The notes: generated by a model not told the origin, from the sequence alone. A stretch of DNA of 64,000 bases from Maridesulfovibrio sp. (GCF_963667685.1 NZ_OY763930.1:912501-976500); one strand, 5' to 3'. Shown: positions 9,474-18,261, numbered from the stretch's first letter. Translations and numbers: made by a program.

Positions 9474-10220
9474 ATGGCTAAAGTCGTTATTATAAAACCT
9501 AAGAATACCGATCCGCCACCTGAAGAAGGCCTTCCGCCATGGATGGCAACCTTCGCGGATATGGTAACGCTCCTGCTATGCTTCTTTGTTTTGCTGCTCT
9601 CCTTTGCAAACAACGACCTTGCAAAGTTTAAAGAACTGCTGGGTTCACTTAAAGATGCTTTCGGGGTAAAAATGGAACGCAAGGAAGAGGATAACCTTGC
9701 TCTGGTCCCTTCTGACCTCAAGCGCAAAGAAGTCAAAATGGACAGCAACGACAAACGGTTGCTGGGACTGGTTCTGCGCATCAAAGCCCTGCTGGATCAG
9801 GAAGATGCCACCCGCAAGTCCTCCGGGGTGAAAGCTGATCAGGACGGAGTTCTGGTCAACACGGATTCAGCATCACTCTTCGAACCGGGATCGGCAACGC
9901 TCAAGCCTGACGCGCACAAAGTTCTGGATGCAGTCATCAGCATCATGAAAGACCACAACTACAACCTTGTTGTCCGCGGCCATACAGACAATTCCGAGAC
10001 GCGCTCCAAAAAATTCCCCACCAACTGGGAACTTTCCTCGGCTAGGGCAGCCAGTGCATTACGTTACATAGTTGAGAAAGGCGGCATTGCTCCCAAGCGC
10101 TTAAAAGCAGTCGGCTATGCTGATACTCAGCCGCTTGTGCGAAACGATACTCCGGAAAACAGACGCAAGAACAGAAGACTCGAATTTTTCTACCATAAAC
10201 CGGCCCGGGATTCGTGGTAG
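9474..10220 (+). CDS. motB: Flagellar motor stator protein MotB
   Basis: MotB anchors the stator to peptidoglycan and supplies the ion-binding aspartate. The 248-residue protein has a short N-terminal tail (PPPEEGLPPWMATF), the ion-carrying Asp29 at the start of its single membrane helix (ADMVTLLLCFFVLLLSF), a charged linker, and a C-terminal OmpA-like domain with VVRGHTDNSE and the NWELSSARA signature. It is in the expected order after motA. A close relative without a partner motA is encoded at 56561-57313. Confidence 0.95.
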   Translation: MAKVVIIKPKNTDPPPEEGLPPWMATFADMVTLLLCFFVLLLSFANNDLAKFKELLGSLKDAFGVKMERKEEDNLALVPSDLKRKEVKMDSNDKRLLGLVLRIKALLDQEDATRKSSGVKADQDGVLVNTDSASLFEPGSATLKPDAHKVLDAVISIMKDHNYNLVVRGHTDNSETRSKKFPTNWELSSARAASALRYIVEKGGIAPKRLKAVGYADTQPLVRNDTPENRRKNRRLEFFYHKPARDSW

Positions 10221-10228
10221 GTAACAAG

Positions 10229-11899
10229 ATGAGCAGAGCATATACCGTCGAAGCTATCAGAGCCGATTCCGAACTTACAGATATCCGCGTAGTAGTCGAC
10301 GGCAAAACACAGCACATGTGGGGAAAGTACGGAAAGCAGAGAGAATTAGATCTCGCCGCCCAGCTGGATGATGACGCAATTCCTCTGCTGGTTGGAGCTG
10401 GAATCGGTGTCGCAGCTAAAGAATTACTTAAACAGAAATCCCGTACCCTGCTCATCATCGATTGCGAAAAAGAAATACTCGCTGCCAGCGGCCTTAAAGA
10501 AGAGCTGCGCAAATACCATAATCTTATCTGGATCAACACCGACTCCCCCCAAAATGCAGCGCAACACATAATAGAATTGCAAGCTTCATCGGGCAAAAGT
10601 ATCCAGCTGCTTAAAAATCCTTTCTACATGCGTCTCTCCCCCTTTTACGGGCAGGCAGAACAAATCCTGCTTAAGCAATCAAAGAGAGAAGTAGAGTTTC
10701 CATCCTGGCCAAAATTCCAGCAGGAAAAACCGAGAATACTGCTCCTGACCAGTCAATACTTTCTTATGGGGGAGATTGTAGCAGCCTGCCAGCGTCAGAA
10801 CGTTCCGCATATGTTCATCAATATGGACGCAAAGGAAATGGATCTGGACTATTTTGTCGGGCGCATATCAGCTGCTATTGATACATTCCGCCCGGACTTC
10901 GTTCTCACCGTGAACCATCTGGGGGTTGATCAGGAAGGCTACCTGAATGCGCTGCTGCATAAATTCAAACTACCGCTCGCCTCCTGGTTTGTGGATAACC
11001 CCCTGCTTATCCTGCCGCTCTATAGAAGACAGGCAGACAGCAACACTACAATTTTCACATGGGATGCCGACCGTAAAGATTCTCTCCGGGAGATGGGTTT
11101 CAGCAATATTTTCCACCTTCCGCTGGGTACTGACCAAACCCGCTTTCTGCCTTCTAAAGGCTGCACAGAAAAAAAATGGTCCCGCAATATTTCATTTGTC
11201 GGTAATTCAATGGTCCACAAGACCGCCAAACGTCTTGAAGCCTCCAGAATTTCCGGGCTGCTTGCTGATAAATATAAAGAAGTGGCCCATGCCTTCGGCC
11301 AAAAAGAAGAACACTCCGTTGTTAATTTCCTAAGAACCGACTATCCCGAGCTGTTTCAGGAATACGAAAACAAACTTACCCCGCACCGCAAGCTGGCATT
11401 TGAGACTCTAGTCATCTGGCAGGCGACACTGGAATACCGCCTTTCCTGCATAAAACAGATTTTAGAATTCAAGCCGCTGATAGTTGGCGACAATGGCTGG
11501 AGCAAATTACTGGAAACAGATCATAGATGGGATTATCACCGGGAACTTTCATACTATAACGATCTTCCGCGCTTTTATCCCTGCTCCAAAATTAATTTCA
11601 ACTGTACAAGCCAGCAAATGAAGGGCGCGGTCAATCAGCGAGTCTTCGATGTCCCGGCCTGCAATGGCTTTTTACTCACCGACCACCGCTACCAGATGGA
11701 AAAACTTTTTGAACCTGGTAAAGAAATCGCTGTATACAAATCTACTGAGGAAGTACCTCAATTAGTTGAAAGATATTTGAAAGATAAGCAGGCGCGGCAG
11801 CAGATCATTAAAGCTGCTCGGAAAAGGATTCTTGCCGAACATACTTACGATTGCCGCCTGAAAGTGTTGATTCAAAATATGCGCGAGACATATCAATAG
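10229..11899 (+). CDS. CgeB/DUF3880-type glycosyltransferase
   Basis: The 556-residue protein resembles the CgeB-like, GT-B fold glycosyltransferases. Recognisable parts are the NISFVGNSM segment near residue 325, and a C-terminal third with NQRVFDVPACNGFLLTD, where these proteins bind the nucleotide sugar, followed by EVPQLVERYL. The acceptor is unknown. Its start is nine bases past motB, so it belongs to the same operon; modification of flagellin or a motor-linked surface glycan is an inference from this place only. A GTG at 10214 would overlap motB, but the ATG at 10229 has a better ribosome-binding stretch (GGTAGGTAA). Confidence 0.75.
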   Translation: MSRAYTVEAIRADSELTDIRVVVDGKTQHMWGKYGKQRELDLAAQLDDDAIPLLVGAGIGVAAKELLKQKSRTLLIIDCEKEILAASGLKEELRKYHNLIWINTDSPQNAAQHIIELQASSGKSIQLLKNPFYMRLSPFYGQAEQILLKQSKREVEFPSWPKFQQEKPRILLLTSQYFLMGEIVAACQRQNVPHMFINMDAKEMDLDYFVGRISAAIDTFRPDFVLTVNHLGVDQEGYLNALLHKFKLPLASWFVDNPLLILPLYRRQADSNTTIFTWDADRKDSLREMGFSNIFHLPLGTDQTRFLPSKGCTEKKWSRNISFVGNSMVHKTAKRLEASRISGLLADKYKEVAHAFGQKEEHSVVNFLRTDYPELFQEYENKLTPHRKLAFETLVIWQATLEYRLSCIKQILEFKPLIVGDNGWSKLLETDHRWDYHRELSYYNDLPRFYPCSKINFNCTSQQMKGAVNQRVFDVPACNGFLLTDHRYQMEKLFEPGKEIAVYKSTEEVPQLVERYLKDKQARQQIIKAARKRILAEHTYDCRLKVLIQNMRETYQ

Positions 11900-11906
11900 G
11901 CCAAAT

Positions 11907-11945
11907 AAAAGTCCCCATTTCAATAGAAGCGGGGACTTTTATCTT
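11907..11945. terminator. Bidirectional intrinsic terminator
   Basis: A ten-base stem, aaaagtcccc with ggggactttt, encloses 14 bases and has T-rich tails in both directions. It ends the motAB operon on the plus strand and the UGA-containing small gene on the minus strand. Confidence 0.85.
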
Positions 11946-12024
11946 TCTTCCAAAAGGAAAAAGCACTTTATTACAGCTTAATCCTGAACTTTTACAGCAG
12001 TTATTAAGATACAGGCATGTTCGG

Positions 12025-12174
12025 CTAACTTCCGCAACCGCCGCCCTTCTTACCAGAGTCCCCACGGGACCCCTTACCAATCTGTCAAGGGGCTACGCCC
12101 ATCTTTGGGATCACCACTTTAACGATTACAAACACGATTGCGAAAACTGCAACCAAACCTAGTAAATCAGACAT
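12025..12174 (-). CDS. Candidate small selenoprotein (in-frame UGA), 49 residues
   Basis: On the minus strand an ATG at 12174, with GAGG five bases upstream, opens a frame of 29 codons that meets TGA at 12087-12085 and then continues for 19 codons to TAG at 12027-12025. Residues 4-22 (LLGLVAVFAIVFVIVKVVI) form one membrane helix. After it come PKMGVAP, the UGA, and a Gly/Lys/Ser-rich tail ending GGGCGS. A hairpin that fits a bacterial SECIS lies 19 bases past the UGA. Read as selenocysteine, the product is a single-pass membrane protein with a redox-capable tail. If UGA is a stop, it is a 29-residue hydrophobic peptide. Desulfovibrio species make selenoproteins, but sel genes are not in this window. 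I do not know a function. Confidence 0.55.
12055..12073 (-). promoter_or_regulatory. SECIS-like hairpin downstream of the UGA
   Basis: The minus-strand RNA folds into an eight-pair stem, ggggtccc with gggactct (two G-U pairs), closed by a GTG loop. The loop begins 19 bases after the UGA and its first base is G. Known bacterial SECIS elements lie within the coding sequence at about this distance, with G at the start of the apical loop. No bulged U is obvious, so the match is partial. Confidence 0.5.
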
Positions 12175-12210
12175 CTGAACCTCACAGTTTAGTAATCTAG
12201 TCTTTATTAA

Positions 12211-12238
12211 CAGTTAACAATCATATTAAACTTGTCAA
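12211..12238 (-). promoter_or_regulatory. Possible promoter of the UGA-containing gene
   Basis: On the minus strand a perfect TTGACA (12238-12233) is followed after 16 bases by TAACTG (12216-12211), a poor -10. It lies about 37 bases before the start of the small gene and is separate from the histidine kinase promoter. Confidence 0.3.
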
Positions 12239-12280
12239 TAGCAATCAATAACTGCAATCACATTGACTAATACTTGTAAC

Positions 12281-14014
12281 TTAATCAGGTATCAGATCCA
12301 GATCGAAACGAAAGACTGTTCCCACTCCCAAACCGCTTGAGACAGATATTTCTCCTCCCATCATTTCAACCAGTTTGCGCGAAATCGGCAATCCAAGGCC
12401 GGTACCTCCATATTTTCTGGAAGTTGATGAGTCAGCCTGAGCAAAACTTTCAAAAATAACTTCAATTTTGTCTTCAGCAATGCCGATGCCTTCGTCCTCC
12501 ACTTCAAACAGTACTCTTCCGCCTTCCAGTGAAACAGAAACGACTATCCTCCCTTTGCTGGTGAACTTAACTGCATTACTAATCAAATTATTGAGCACTT
12601 GCCTGATTCGGGTTGGGTCACCCACAACTTTGTCCGGAACGTCATTAGCAATCGTACAGATTACCTTGAGATTCTTACGGGATGCCTCAATTGCGAACAC
12701 ATTTACAATTCTCTCAATCATTTCACGCAATAAAAACTCATGCTGCTCGATCTGCAAATGTCCGGCTTCAATCTTCGATATTTCAAGAACATCATTGATA
12801 ACATCCAGTAAATTCTCCCCGGCGGCTCCAACAATATTCAAGTATTCACGCTGCTCTGCATTCATATCCATTTCATTCAAAAGCTCAACCATACCCAAAA
12901 TCGAATGCATGGGCGTACGGATTTCATGACTCATATTGGCTAAAAATTCCGATTTAACTTTACTGGCAGCTTCCGCTTTAACTCTCTGCTCCTGCAACAA
13001 AACAAGAATCTCATTTACGGATTCTGCAAGATCGCTCAACTCATCATTCCCGCTCATGCAAACTTTATGTTTTCCCGGACCAGCGAAAAATTTCCCTCTT
13101 AGTTGAGCCCGTAAGACCTTAACACGTGACACAAAATAATAATTCAAGACAATTACAGTGCCGATACCAAGAAAACAAAGAGCGCCCCCCATGAAAAATA
13201 TGTATGATTTAAATAAAGAGTTTCCGAATCCATAAGAATCTTGAGGCATGCTTAACTGCAAAAGTACCAACGGATCACCAAATACATCATTTTGAACCAT
13301 AAGACTGTGAAAAGCATGTTCTCCATCTTTAGGTTCTAAAAAAAACACCACTTTTTGCAATGACGTATCCAAATCCTTGAAAGATAAATCCATCTGTAGA
13401 CTCTGACCAAGTCTATCCAGCTGCCGGTCGCCAAAAAAACGGCCCATGACCAATGTTCCTTTGGGAACACCCTCAATCGCGCTATCCATTATTTTCTGCA
13501 CGGAAACCTGCATCAATCGATGGTTGATCCTCACCAGCCCGGTCAACCCATCAGCATTACACTGACGGACAATTTTTGTTCCGATGCATTCGTTATCCAC
13601 AAAACATTTTTCAATCTGCTCTGTACCATCAGCGGATAAGAAATAATAAAACTCGTTTTGTTCATCGAAAAACAAAAGTATATCTAAATCAAGGTTGATC
13701 AGTATGTCCGAGCTGAGGTTGGACTCGATAAAACCTTCATCAAATTCTTGCACAAATTTATATGAACCATCCCACCATGCCCAGTCCCGGCAGAGACTTT
13801 GCAAAGCTTCGCCACTTGCCCTTATTGCATACTCAGCCCGTTTAATATTTTCCTCGGCAATAACTTTTTCAACTTCAACAACGGCTTTACGGTTAAGCTC
13901 AAAAGCCAGCAAACCGCTGCCTAAAAAAATAAACAGGCAAAGAACAATAACAATCAGATAACTTTTCCCTTTCAATCCTATTCGCATCAGGCCCCTCAAG
14001 TTTATTCTTATCAA
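12281..14014 (-). CDS. Membrane histidine kinase with CHASE4 sensor domain
   Basis: The 577-residue protein has a membrane helix at about residues 17-37, a periplasmic CHASE4-type domain (the CRDWAWWDGSY motif near residue 80 is typical), a second helix near residue 272-295, a HAMP-like linker, a HisKA domain with the phospho-accepting histidine in NMSHEIRTPMHS near residue 360, and a HATPase_c domain with NNLISNAVKF, DEGIGI and GGTGLGLPIS. It senses an unknown periplasmic signal and should autophosphorylate. No receiver domain is fused and no response regulator is adjacent, so the partner is unknown. The reading frame is intact. Confidence 0.92.
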   Translation of the reverse strand: MIRINLRGLMRIGLKGKSYLIVIVLCLFIFLGSGLLAFELNRKAVVEVEKVIAEENIKRAEYAIRASGEALQSLCRDWAWWDGSYKFVQEFDEGFIESNLSSDILINLDLDILLFFDEQNEFYYFLSADGTEQIEKCFVDNECIGTKIVRQCNADGLTGLVRINHRLMQVSVQKIMDSAIEGVPKGTLVMGRFFGDRQLDRLGQSLQMDLSFKDLDTSLQKVVFFLEPKDGEHAFHSLMVQNDVFGDPLVLLQLSMPQDSYGFGNSLFKSYIFFMGGALCFLGIGTVIVLNYYFVSRVKVLRAQLRGKFFAGPGKHKVCMSGNDELSDLAESVNEILVLLQEQRVKAEAASKVKSEFLANMSHEIRTPMHSILGMVELLNEMDMNAEQREYLNIVGAAGENLLDVINDVLEISKIEAGHLQIEQHEFLLREMIERIVNVFAIEASRKNLKVICTIANDVPDKVVGDPTRIRQVLNNLISNAVKFTSKGRIVVSVSLEGGRVLFEVEDEGIGIAEDKIEVIFESFAQADSSTSRKYGGTGLGLPISRKLVEMMGGEISVSSGLGVGTVFRFDLDLIPD

Positions 14015-14030
14015 AAGAATACCCCTGAAA

Positions 14031-14064
14031 TAAAAAAAAAGAAACCGGACCAGGGTCCGGTTTC
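14031..14064 (-). terminator. Intrinsic terminator of the ispDF-cysS operon
   Basis: A perfect 11-base stem, gaaaccggacc with ggtccggtttc and a two-base loop, is followed on the minus strand by about ten T residues. It lies 32 bases after the cysS stop. Confidence 0.92.
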
Positions 14065-14095
14065 TTCGTTCGCAATTAAATTATCTGAATAGGAC

Positions 14096-15553
14096 TTAAA
14101 TGACAGACCAGACAGCTCCCATCGGAGTATCTTTGACTTCGATTCCAAGTTCTATCAATTCATCCCTGATTTCATCGGAACGGGAAAAATCTTTATTTTT
14201 ACGCGCTTCCTGACGGGCGGAAACAAGCTCCTCAACCTTTGCAACCTCAATTCCCTTACGCTGCAGCATGTTGATTTTGAGTTCTTCAAGGAACTCCTTT
14301 GGTTCGCGGGTAAAAACCCCGAGAACTTCTCCCCACTTTTTCACATCTTCACGAATGCGAATCCAGGCATCTCGTCCACCTTCGGACTTGCGCCATGATT
14401 TTTCCTCGGCAATACGTCCTGCAAGACGGATCAGGGTAAATATATGTCCCACTGCCGCGGCCGTGTTCATGTCATCTTCCATGGCCTCGGTCCAGCCTTT
14501 CTCGGCACCTTCAATCTCAGCCATAATTTCTTCTGGCAGATCGGCTTTGGACCACTTTGCCTTATTGAGTGCTTCCTCGATCTGTTCCAATGCGGAATAA
14601 ACCCGGCGTATACCTTTTTCTGCTTCTTCAAGAGCTACAAAGGAGAAATCAAGAGGGCTGCGATAGTGCATGGTCAGCAGGAAATAGCGCAGGGTCTCGG
14701 GCAGGAATTTATCCAGAATATCCCTGATGGTAAAAAAGTTTCCAAGGGACTTGGACATTTTTTCGGAATTAATCTGTACAAAACCGTTATGAACCCAGAA
14801 ACGGGCCATTTCCTTTCCGGTTGCCGCTTCACTCTGGGCAATCTCATTTTCATGGTGCGGAAAGCTCAGATCCTGTCCACCTCCATGAATGTCAAAGGGA
14901 AGCTCTAAATATTTTTCACTCATGGCAGAACATTCGAGATGCCAGCCGGGACGCCCCTGACCCCAGGGACTTTCCCACGAAGGTTCGCCGGGCTTTGCGG
15001 CTTTCCAAAGCGCGAAATCAAGGGGGTCCTGCTTTTCTTCACCGGGCTGAATACGTGCGCCGGATTGCAGGTCCTCAATATTTCGGCCGGAAAGTTTACC
15101 ATAATCTTTAAAAGAACGGACCTTGAAGTAAACATCACCGGAAGGAGTTGCATACGCGTGATCCTTCTCAATCAGATTTTCGGTCAGTGTAATCATTTCT
15201 GGAATATGTTCAGTACATTTAGGCTCAATGTCAGCGCGCAGAATGTTCAGCTTATCCATATCAACATAAAATTCACCAATAAACTTCTCTGCTAATTCAG
15301 TGGCGGTAACACCGGTCTCATTAGCCCGATTGATGATTTTATCATCAATATCAGTAAAGTTACGAACAAAAGTAACGTCATAACCTTTGAAACGAAGGTA
15401 ACGGACCAAAATATCGAAGACTACGGAAGAGCGGGCATGGCCGATGTGACAGAGATCGTAAGCAGTGATACCGCAGGCATAAAGATTAACTTTGTTGCCG
15501 TTTAAAGGTACGAATTCTTCTTTCTTCCGCTTGAGTGTATTGTAAAGGCGCAT
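14096..15553 (-). CDS. cysS: Cysteinyl-tRNA synthetase
   Basis: CysS charges tRNA-Cys in the cytosol. The protein shows the class I signature HIGH (YDLCHIGHARS near residue 35), the zinc-binding Cys and His residues that make it cysteine-specific (CGITAYD, WHLECSAM, HGGGQDLSFPHHENE), and the KMSKS loop (EKMSKSLGNF) near residue 268. The 485-residue length is normal. A GTG six bases upstream is in frame, but AAGGAG is placed correctly for the ATG at 15553. It ends an operon with ispDF and the unknown protein between them and is followed by a strong terminator. Confidence 0.97.
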   Translation of the reverse strand: MRLYNTLKRKKEEFVPLNGNKVNLYACGITAYDLCHIGHARSSVVFDILVRYLRFKGYDVTFVRNFTDIDDKIINRANETGVTATELAEKFIGEFYVDMDKLNILRADIEPKCTEHIPEMITLTENLIEKDHAYATPSGDVYFKVRSFKDYGKLSGRNIEDLQSGARIQPGEEKQDPLDFALWKAAKPGEPSWESPWGQGRPGWHLECSAMSEKYLELPFDIHGGGQDLSFPHHENEIAQSEAATGKEMARFWVHNGFVQINSEKMSKSLGNFFTIRDILDKFLPETLRYFLLTMHYRSPLDFSFVALEEAEKGIRRVYSALEQIEEALNKAKWSKADLPEEIMAEIEGAEKGWTEAMEDDMNTAAAVGHIFTLIRLAGRIAEEKSWRKSEGGRDAWIRIREDVKKWGEVLGVFTREPKEFLEELKINMLQRKGIEVAKVEELVSARQEARKNKDFSRSDEIRDELIELGIEVKDTPMGAVWSVI

Positions 15554-15562
15554 AGCCACTCC

Positions 15563-16450
15563 TTATTTTCGTGAATAAAAATTTGCCTCGACCGTAATCC
15601 CGTAGAGATCGAGCAATTCTTCAAAACTGCGTCCCATAAACATATAAAGCAGGGGCACAGGTTCCGCCGGTTCAACCCTGACCACCAAAGTCTCAGGGTG
15701 CTCAATAAATTTCAAAAGCTCTGCATAGAAATTTTCTGCATAACCATTACCGAGGCTTCTGGCCTGCTGCATTTCCAGCTGCATGGATTCCAGCACTCTG
15801 TTCCGGTAGGCTGAGATTTCAAGGCCCTCACTTTGGGCCGAAAGATTCATAACCTTTTGAACAAGAGACAAATCTTCCCATACAGCCTTTCCCTCCAGCA
15901 TGCTTGTCCCTATAAAGCCGCCTATCCCCGGGCCGCGAAAACTCATATCACCGAGACTGAATTCTGCGCTGACCCTGCAAAGCCCCTTTCCGTCAAAAGC
16001 AACAGACCTCACTGAGAGCCGTTTGATTTCGTCTTCATAGCTGTAGTCGGCAAAGAGGTCAAAATCCAGATTCTCATAACCCATTTTCTTAAAGTCACGG
16101 GCAAGAGTTCCCAGATTTATGAATTCAACAGGAACAGAAACCCCTTGAACACGACCCCGAAAAAAACGCGGCGGATTATGGCTGCGGTCGAGGGACTCAA
16201 CTTCTAACTTGCGAACTGTGCAACGGGCGCCGGTGGTGAAGCAGCAATCAAGTCCCCATACATGTAAAGACTGATCAAAGGGATTGATCAATGCACGATC
16301 AAAATTAATCTGTAGCAGATCATCATGACGGGCAAGGGCCTCATGTACTTTAGCAGCGGAAAATTTCTCCAGTATGAAATATCCCCCGGCAGCAACGCCG
16401 ATCAGCAATGCCAGTACCAGAAATAATTTCACAAAGGTCTTCCCGCTCAT
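15563..16450 (-). CDS. Unknown membrane-anchored protein between ispDF and cysS
   Basis: I do not recognise a family. The 295-residue protein has a short basic N-terminus and one hydrophobic helix (about residues 7-27, LFLVLALLIGVAAGGYFIL), with no clear signal peptidase site, so it is probably anchored to the inner membrane with a periplasmic domain. The rest is strand-rich, with a Cys-Cys pair (LDCCFTTGARC, near residue 70) that could form disulfides, and looks like a lipid-transfer or AsmA-like beta fold in composition only. It lies 21 bases after ispDF and nine bases before cysS, so the three are cotranscribed. Confidence 0.8.
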   Translation of the reverse strand: MSGKTFVKLFLVLALLIGVAAGGYFILEKFSAAKVHEALARHDDLLQINFDRALINPFDQSLHVWGLDCCFTTGARCTVRKLEVESLDRSHNPPRFFRGRVQGVSVPVEFINLGTLARDFKKMGYENLDFDLFADYSYEDEIKRLSVRSVAFDGKGLCRVSAEFSLGDMSFRGPGIGGFIGTSMLEGKAVWEDLSLVQKVMNLSAQSEGLEISAYRNRVLESMQLEMQQARSLGNGYAENFYAELLKFIEHPETLVVRVEPAEPVPLLYMFMGRSFEELLDLYGITVEANFYSRK

Positions 16451-16471
16451 GCCCGATCCTTCACCAGATCC

Positions 16472-17662
16472 TTAAATCTTTTTCAGACCGGTTACTGCGG
16501 CTACGGCCTTGATGCCTTTCTTCTCTCCGGTGAAGCCGAGTTTCTCTTCAGTGGTGGCCTTAACATTGACCTGAGCTTTATCCAGTCCCATCAAGGAAGC
16601 GACATTCTTTCGGATCAACTCCCGATGCGGTGAAAGCTTGGGAATCTGACTGATCACAGTCAGGTCCACGTGGACGACCTCCACCTCGGCCTCTTCTGCC
16701 TTGGTCATGACTTCTTTGACTATAATTCCACTGGACATGTTTTCGCAGGCAGCGGAAGTGTCCGGAAAATGGTGTCCGATGTCTCCACCGCCGAAAAGAC
16801 CCAGAATAGCATCAGCCAAAGCATGCAGCAGAACATCGCCGTCTGAATGGGCGATGACCTCCGGACCGCCTGGAATGGGTACCCCACCCAGCACCATAGG
16901 CCTCCCCTCTCCGAACTTATGAACATCATAGCCCCAGCCAACGCAGGGGACAGTTCTTCTGCCTTCTTCGATCTTTTTCAAATCTTCGGGATTGGTCATC
17001 TTAATATTACCCTCTTCGCCCTCGCAAATATGAACCGTCTTACCGGCCATCTCCACCATGGAAGCATCATCGGTTACATCCCAGCCTTCTTCTTCCGCCT
17101 GTTTATGCGCAGCGTAAAGTGTCGGCAGATAAAAGCCCTGAGGGGTCTGCACTGCTTTTAAGCGGGAACGGAGCAGTGTCTTTTCGACAATTTCCCCATT
17201 CACTTCTTTGATGGTATCGGTAACATCAATTGCAGGAATAACAGCTTCATTGCCGGACCGGAGCTTATCGACGATCCCGCTGACCATTTTCACCGAAGCA
17301 AAAGGACGGGCGGAATCATGGACCAGCACATGGGTACACCCTGCAGGAAGTTCATTCAAGCCGTTAAATACTGAGTCCTGACGGCGCATACCGCCGGCAG
17401 TTACTTTAAAGCGCATGCCAAGAGAGTCTGAACCGTCCAAACCGGCAACAACCTCTTTCATTTCCTCAACCTGATCGGGAGGAAACACAAAAACAATGCC
17501 GGAAACAGCGGGAGTACTGGAAAAAGTGAGCGCGGAATGCCAGAAGAGCGGAAAGCCCTTCCATTCAAGAAATTGTTTTTTTACTCCACCGACAGCTTCT
17601 GCCAAACGGGTTCCACTGCCTGCTGCCAGCAAAATAGCCCAGACTTCACCGGATTTGCTCAT
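16472..17662 (-). CDS. ispDF: Bifunctional IspD/IspF isoprenoid enzyme
   Basis: The 396-residue protein joins two steps of the MEP pathway. Residues 1-230 are IspD, which couples CTP to methylerythritol 4-phosphate; the nucleotide-binding loop AAGSGTRLAEAVGGVKKQF is at residue 13. Residues 240-396 are IspF, which makes the cyclic diphosphate; its metal-binding segment GWGYDVHKF and the HSDGDVLLHALADA motif are intact, as is the later TEEKLGFTGEKKG. Fusions of this order are common in delta- and epsilonproteobacteria. A hairpin repeat copy lies between its start and RNase P RNA. Confidence 0.96.
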   Translation of the reverse strand: MSKSGEVWAILLAAGSGTRLAEAVGGVKKQFLEWKGFPLFWHSALTFSSTPAVSGIVFVFPPDQVEEMKEVVAGLDGSDSLGMRFKVTAGGMRRQDSVFNGLNELPAGCTHVLVHDSARPFASVKMVSGIVDKLRSGNEAVIPAIDVTDTIKEVNGEIVEKTLLRSRLKAVQTPQGFYLPTLYAAHKQAEEEGWDVTDDASMVEMAGKTVHICEGEEGNIKMTNPEDLKKIEEGRRTVPCVGWGYDVHKFGEGRPMVLGGVPIPGGPEVIAHSDGDVLLHALADAILGLFGGGDIGHHFPDTSAACENMSSGIIVKEVMTKAEEAEVEVVHVDLTVISQIPKLSPHRELIRKNVASLMGLDKAQVNVKATTEEKLGFTGEKKGIKAVAAVTGLKKI

Positions 17663-17689
17663 AGAAATCTCCAGCCCTGCCTTGGGATG

Positions 17690-17818
17690 CCTCCGGCGAC
17701 CCTGCGGACTTTGATTTGATGCGCTGCGCGCTTTTATATTTATTTGATTTCGCCTCCGGCGGATTAAACCCTTTGGAAAGGGTTTAAGAATCCCAAACCT
17801 TTTTAGTCAGGCTTCGCC
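17690..17818 (+). repeat. Dispersed hairpin repeat, copy B (with 5' extension)
   Basis: A core unit at 17750-17818 has cgcctccggcgg, the hairpin aaaccctttggaaagggttt, aatcccaaacctttttag and gcttcgc. Before it stands tttgatgcgctgcgcgctttt (17711-17735 region), which also precedes copy C. It occupies the upstream region of ispDF. Confidence 0.75.
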
Positions 17819-17849
17819 ACCGAGCACAAACAAACCAGTTATAAATTAT

Positions 17850-17883
17850 AAAAAAAGGGACAGCCCTAAGGCTGCCCCTTTTT
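17850..17883 (-). terminator. Intrinsic terminator after RNase P RNA
   Basis: The stem aaaagggacagcc with ggctgcccctttt has one mismatch and a four-base loop, and ends in a T-run on the minus strand. It lies directly downstream of the RNase P RNA 3' end. Confidence 0.85.
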
Positions 17884-17896
17884 AATATCTAATAAA

Positions 17897-18261
17897 AGAG
17901 GAGTCGGACTATAAGCCGGGTCCTGTATCCGCCGAAACGGATGATCATCATTCCTCTAGGATGCATGTTACCATACACCTCAAGCAACCTACCCGAAAGC
18001 TTGGCCGGGCCGGCCTCAAACACTTCCCTATTTGGTCTTGCTCCGAGCGGGGTTTACCTGGCCGGATATGTCACCATATCCGCCGGTGGGCTCTTACCCC
18101 ACCGTTTCACCCTTACTCCGGTGAGAACTCACCGGGGCGGTCTGTTTTCTGTGGCACTTTCCCGGAATCGCTTCCGCTGGGAGTTACCCAGCGCCCTGCC
18201 CTGCGGAGCCCGGACTTTCCTCCCCGGCATAAAGCCGCGGCGATGATCCGTCCAACTCCCT
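17897..18261 (-). ncRNA. rnpB: RNase P RNA, bacterial type A
   Basis: This is the catalytic RNA that matures tRNA 5' ends. On the minus strand it starts with ggagttggacgg, which pairs with ccgactcc at the 3' end to form helix P1. The conserved GAGGAAAGTCCGGGCTCC element lies at 18222-18205, the CR-II/III region around 18050 reads ggtaaaccccgctcggagcaag, and the 3' element caggacccggcttatag is present near 17920. The ends are set by P1 and are accurate to a few bases. The open frames read through it on the plus strand are not genes. Confidence 0.95.

Noticed and set aside
11851..12162. A 103-codon plus-strand frame across the terminator and the small minus-strand gene
   Set aside because: It runs through the bidirectional terminator and the glycosyltransferase stop, without a ribosome-binding site.
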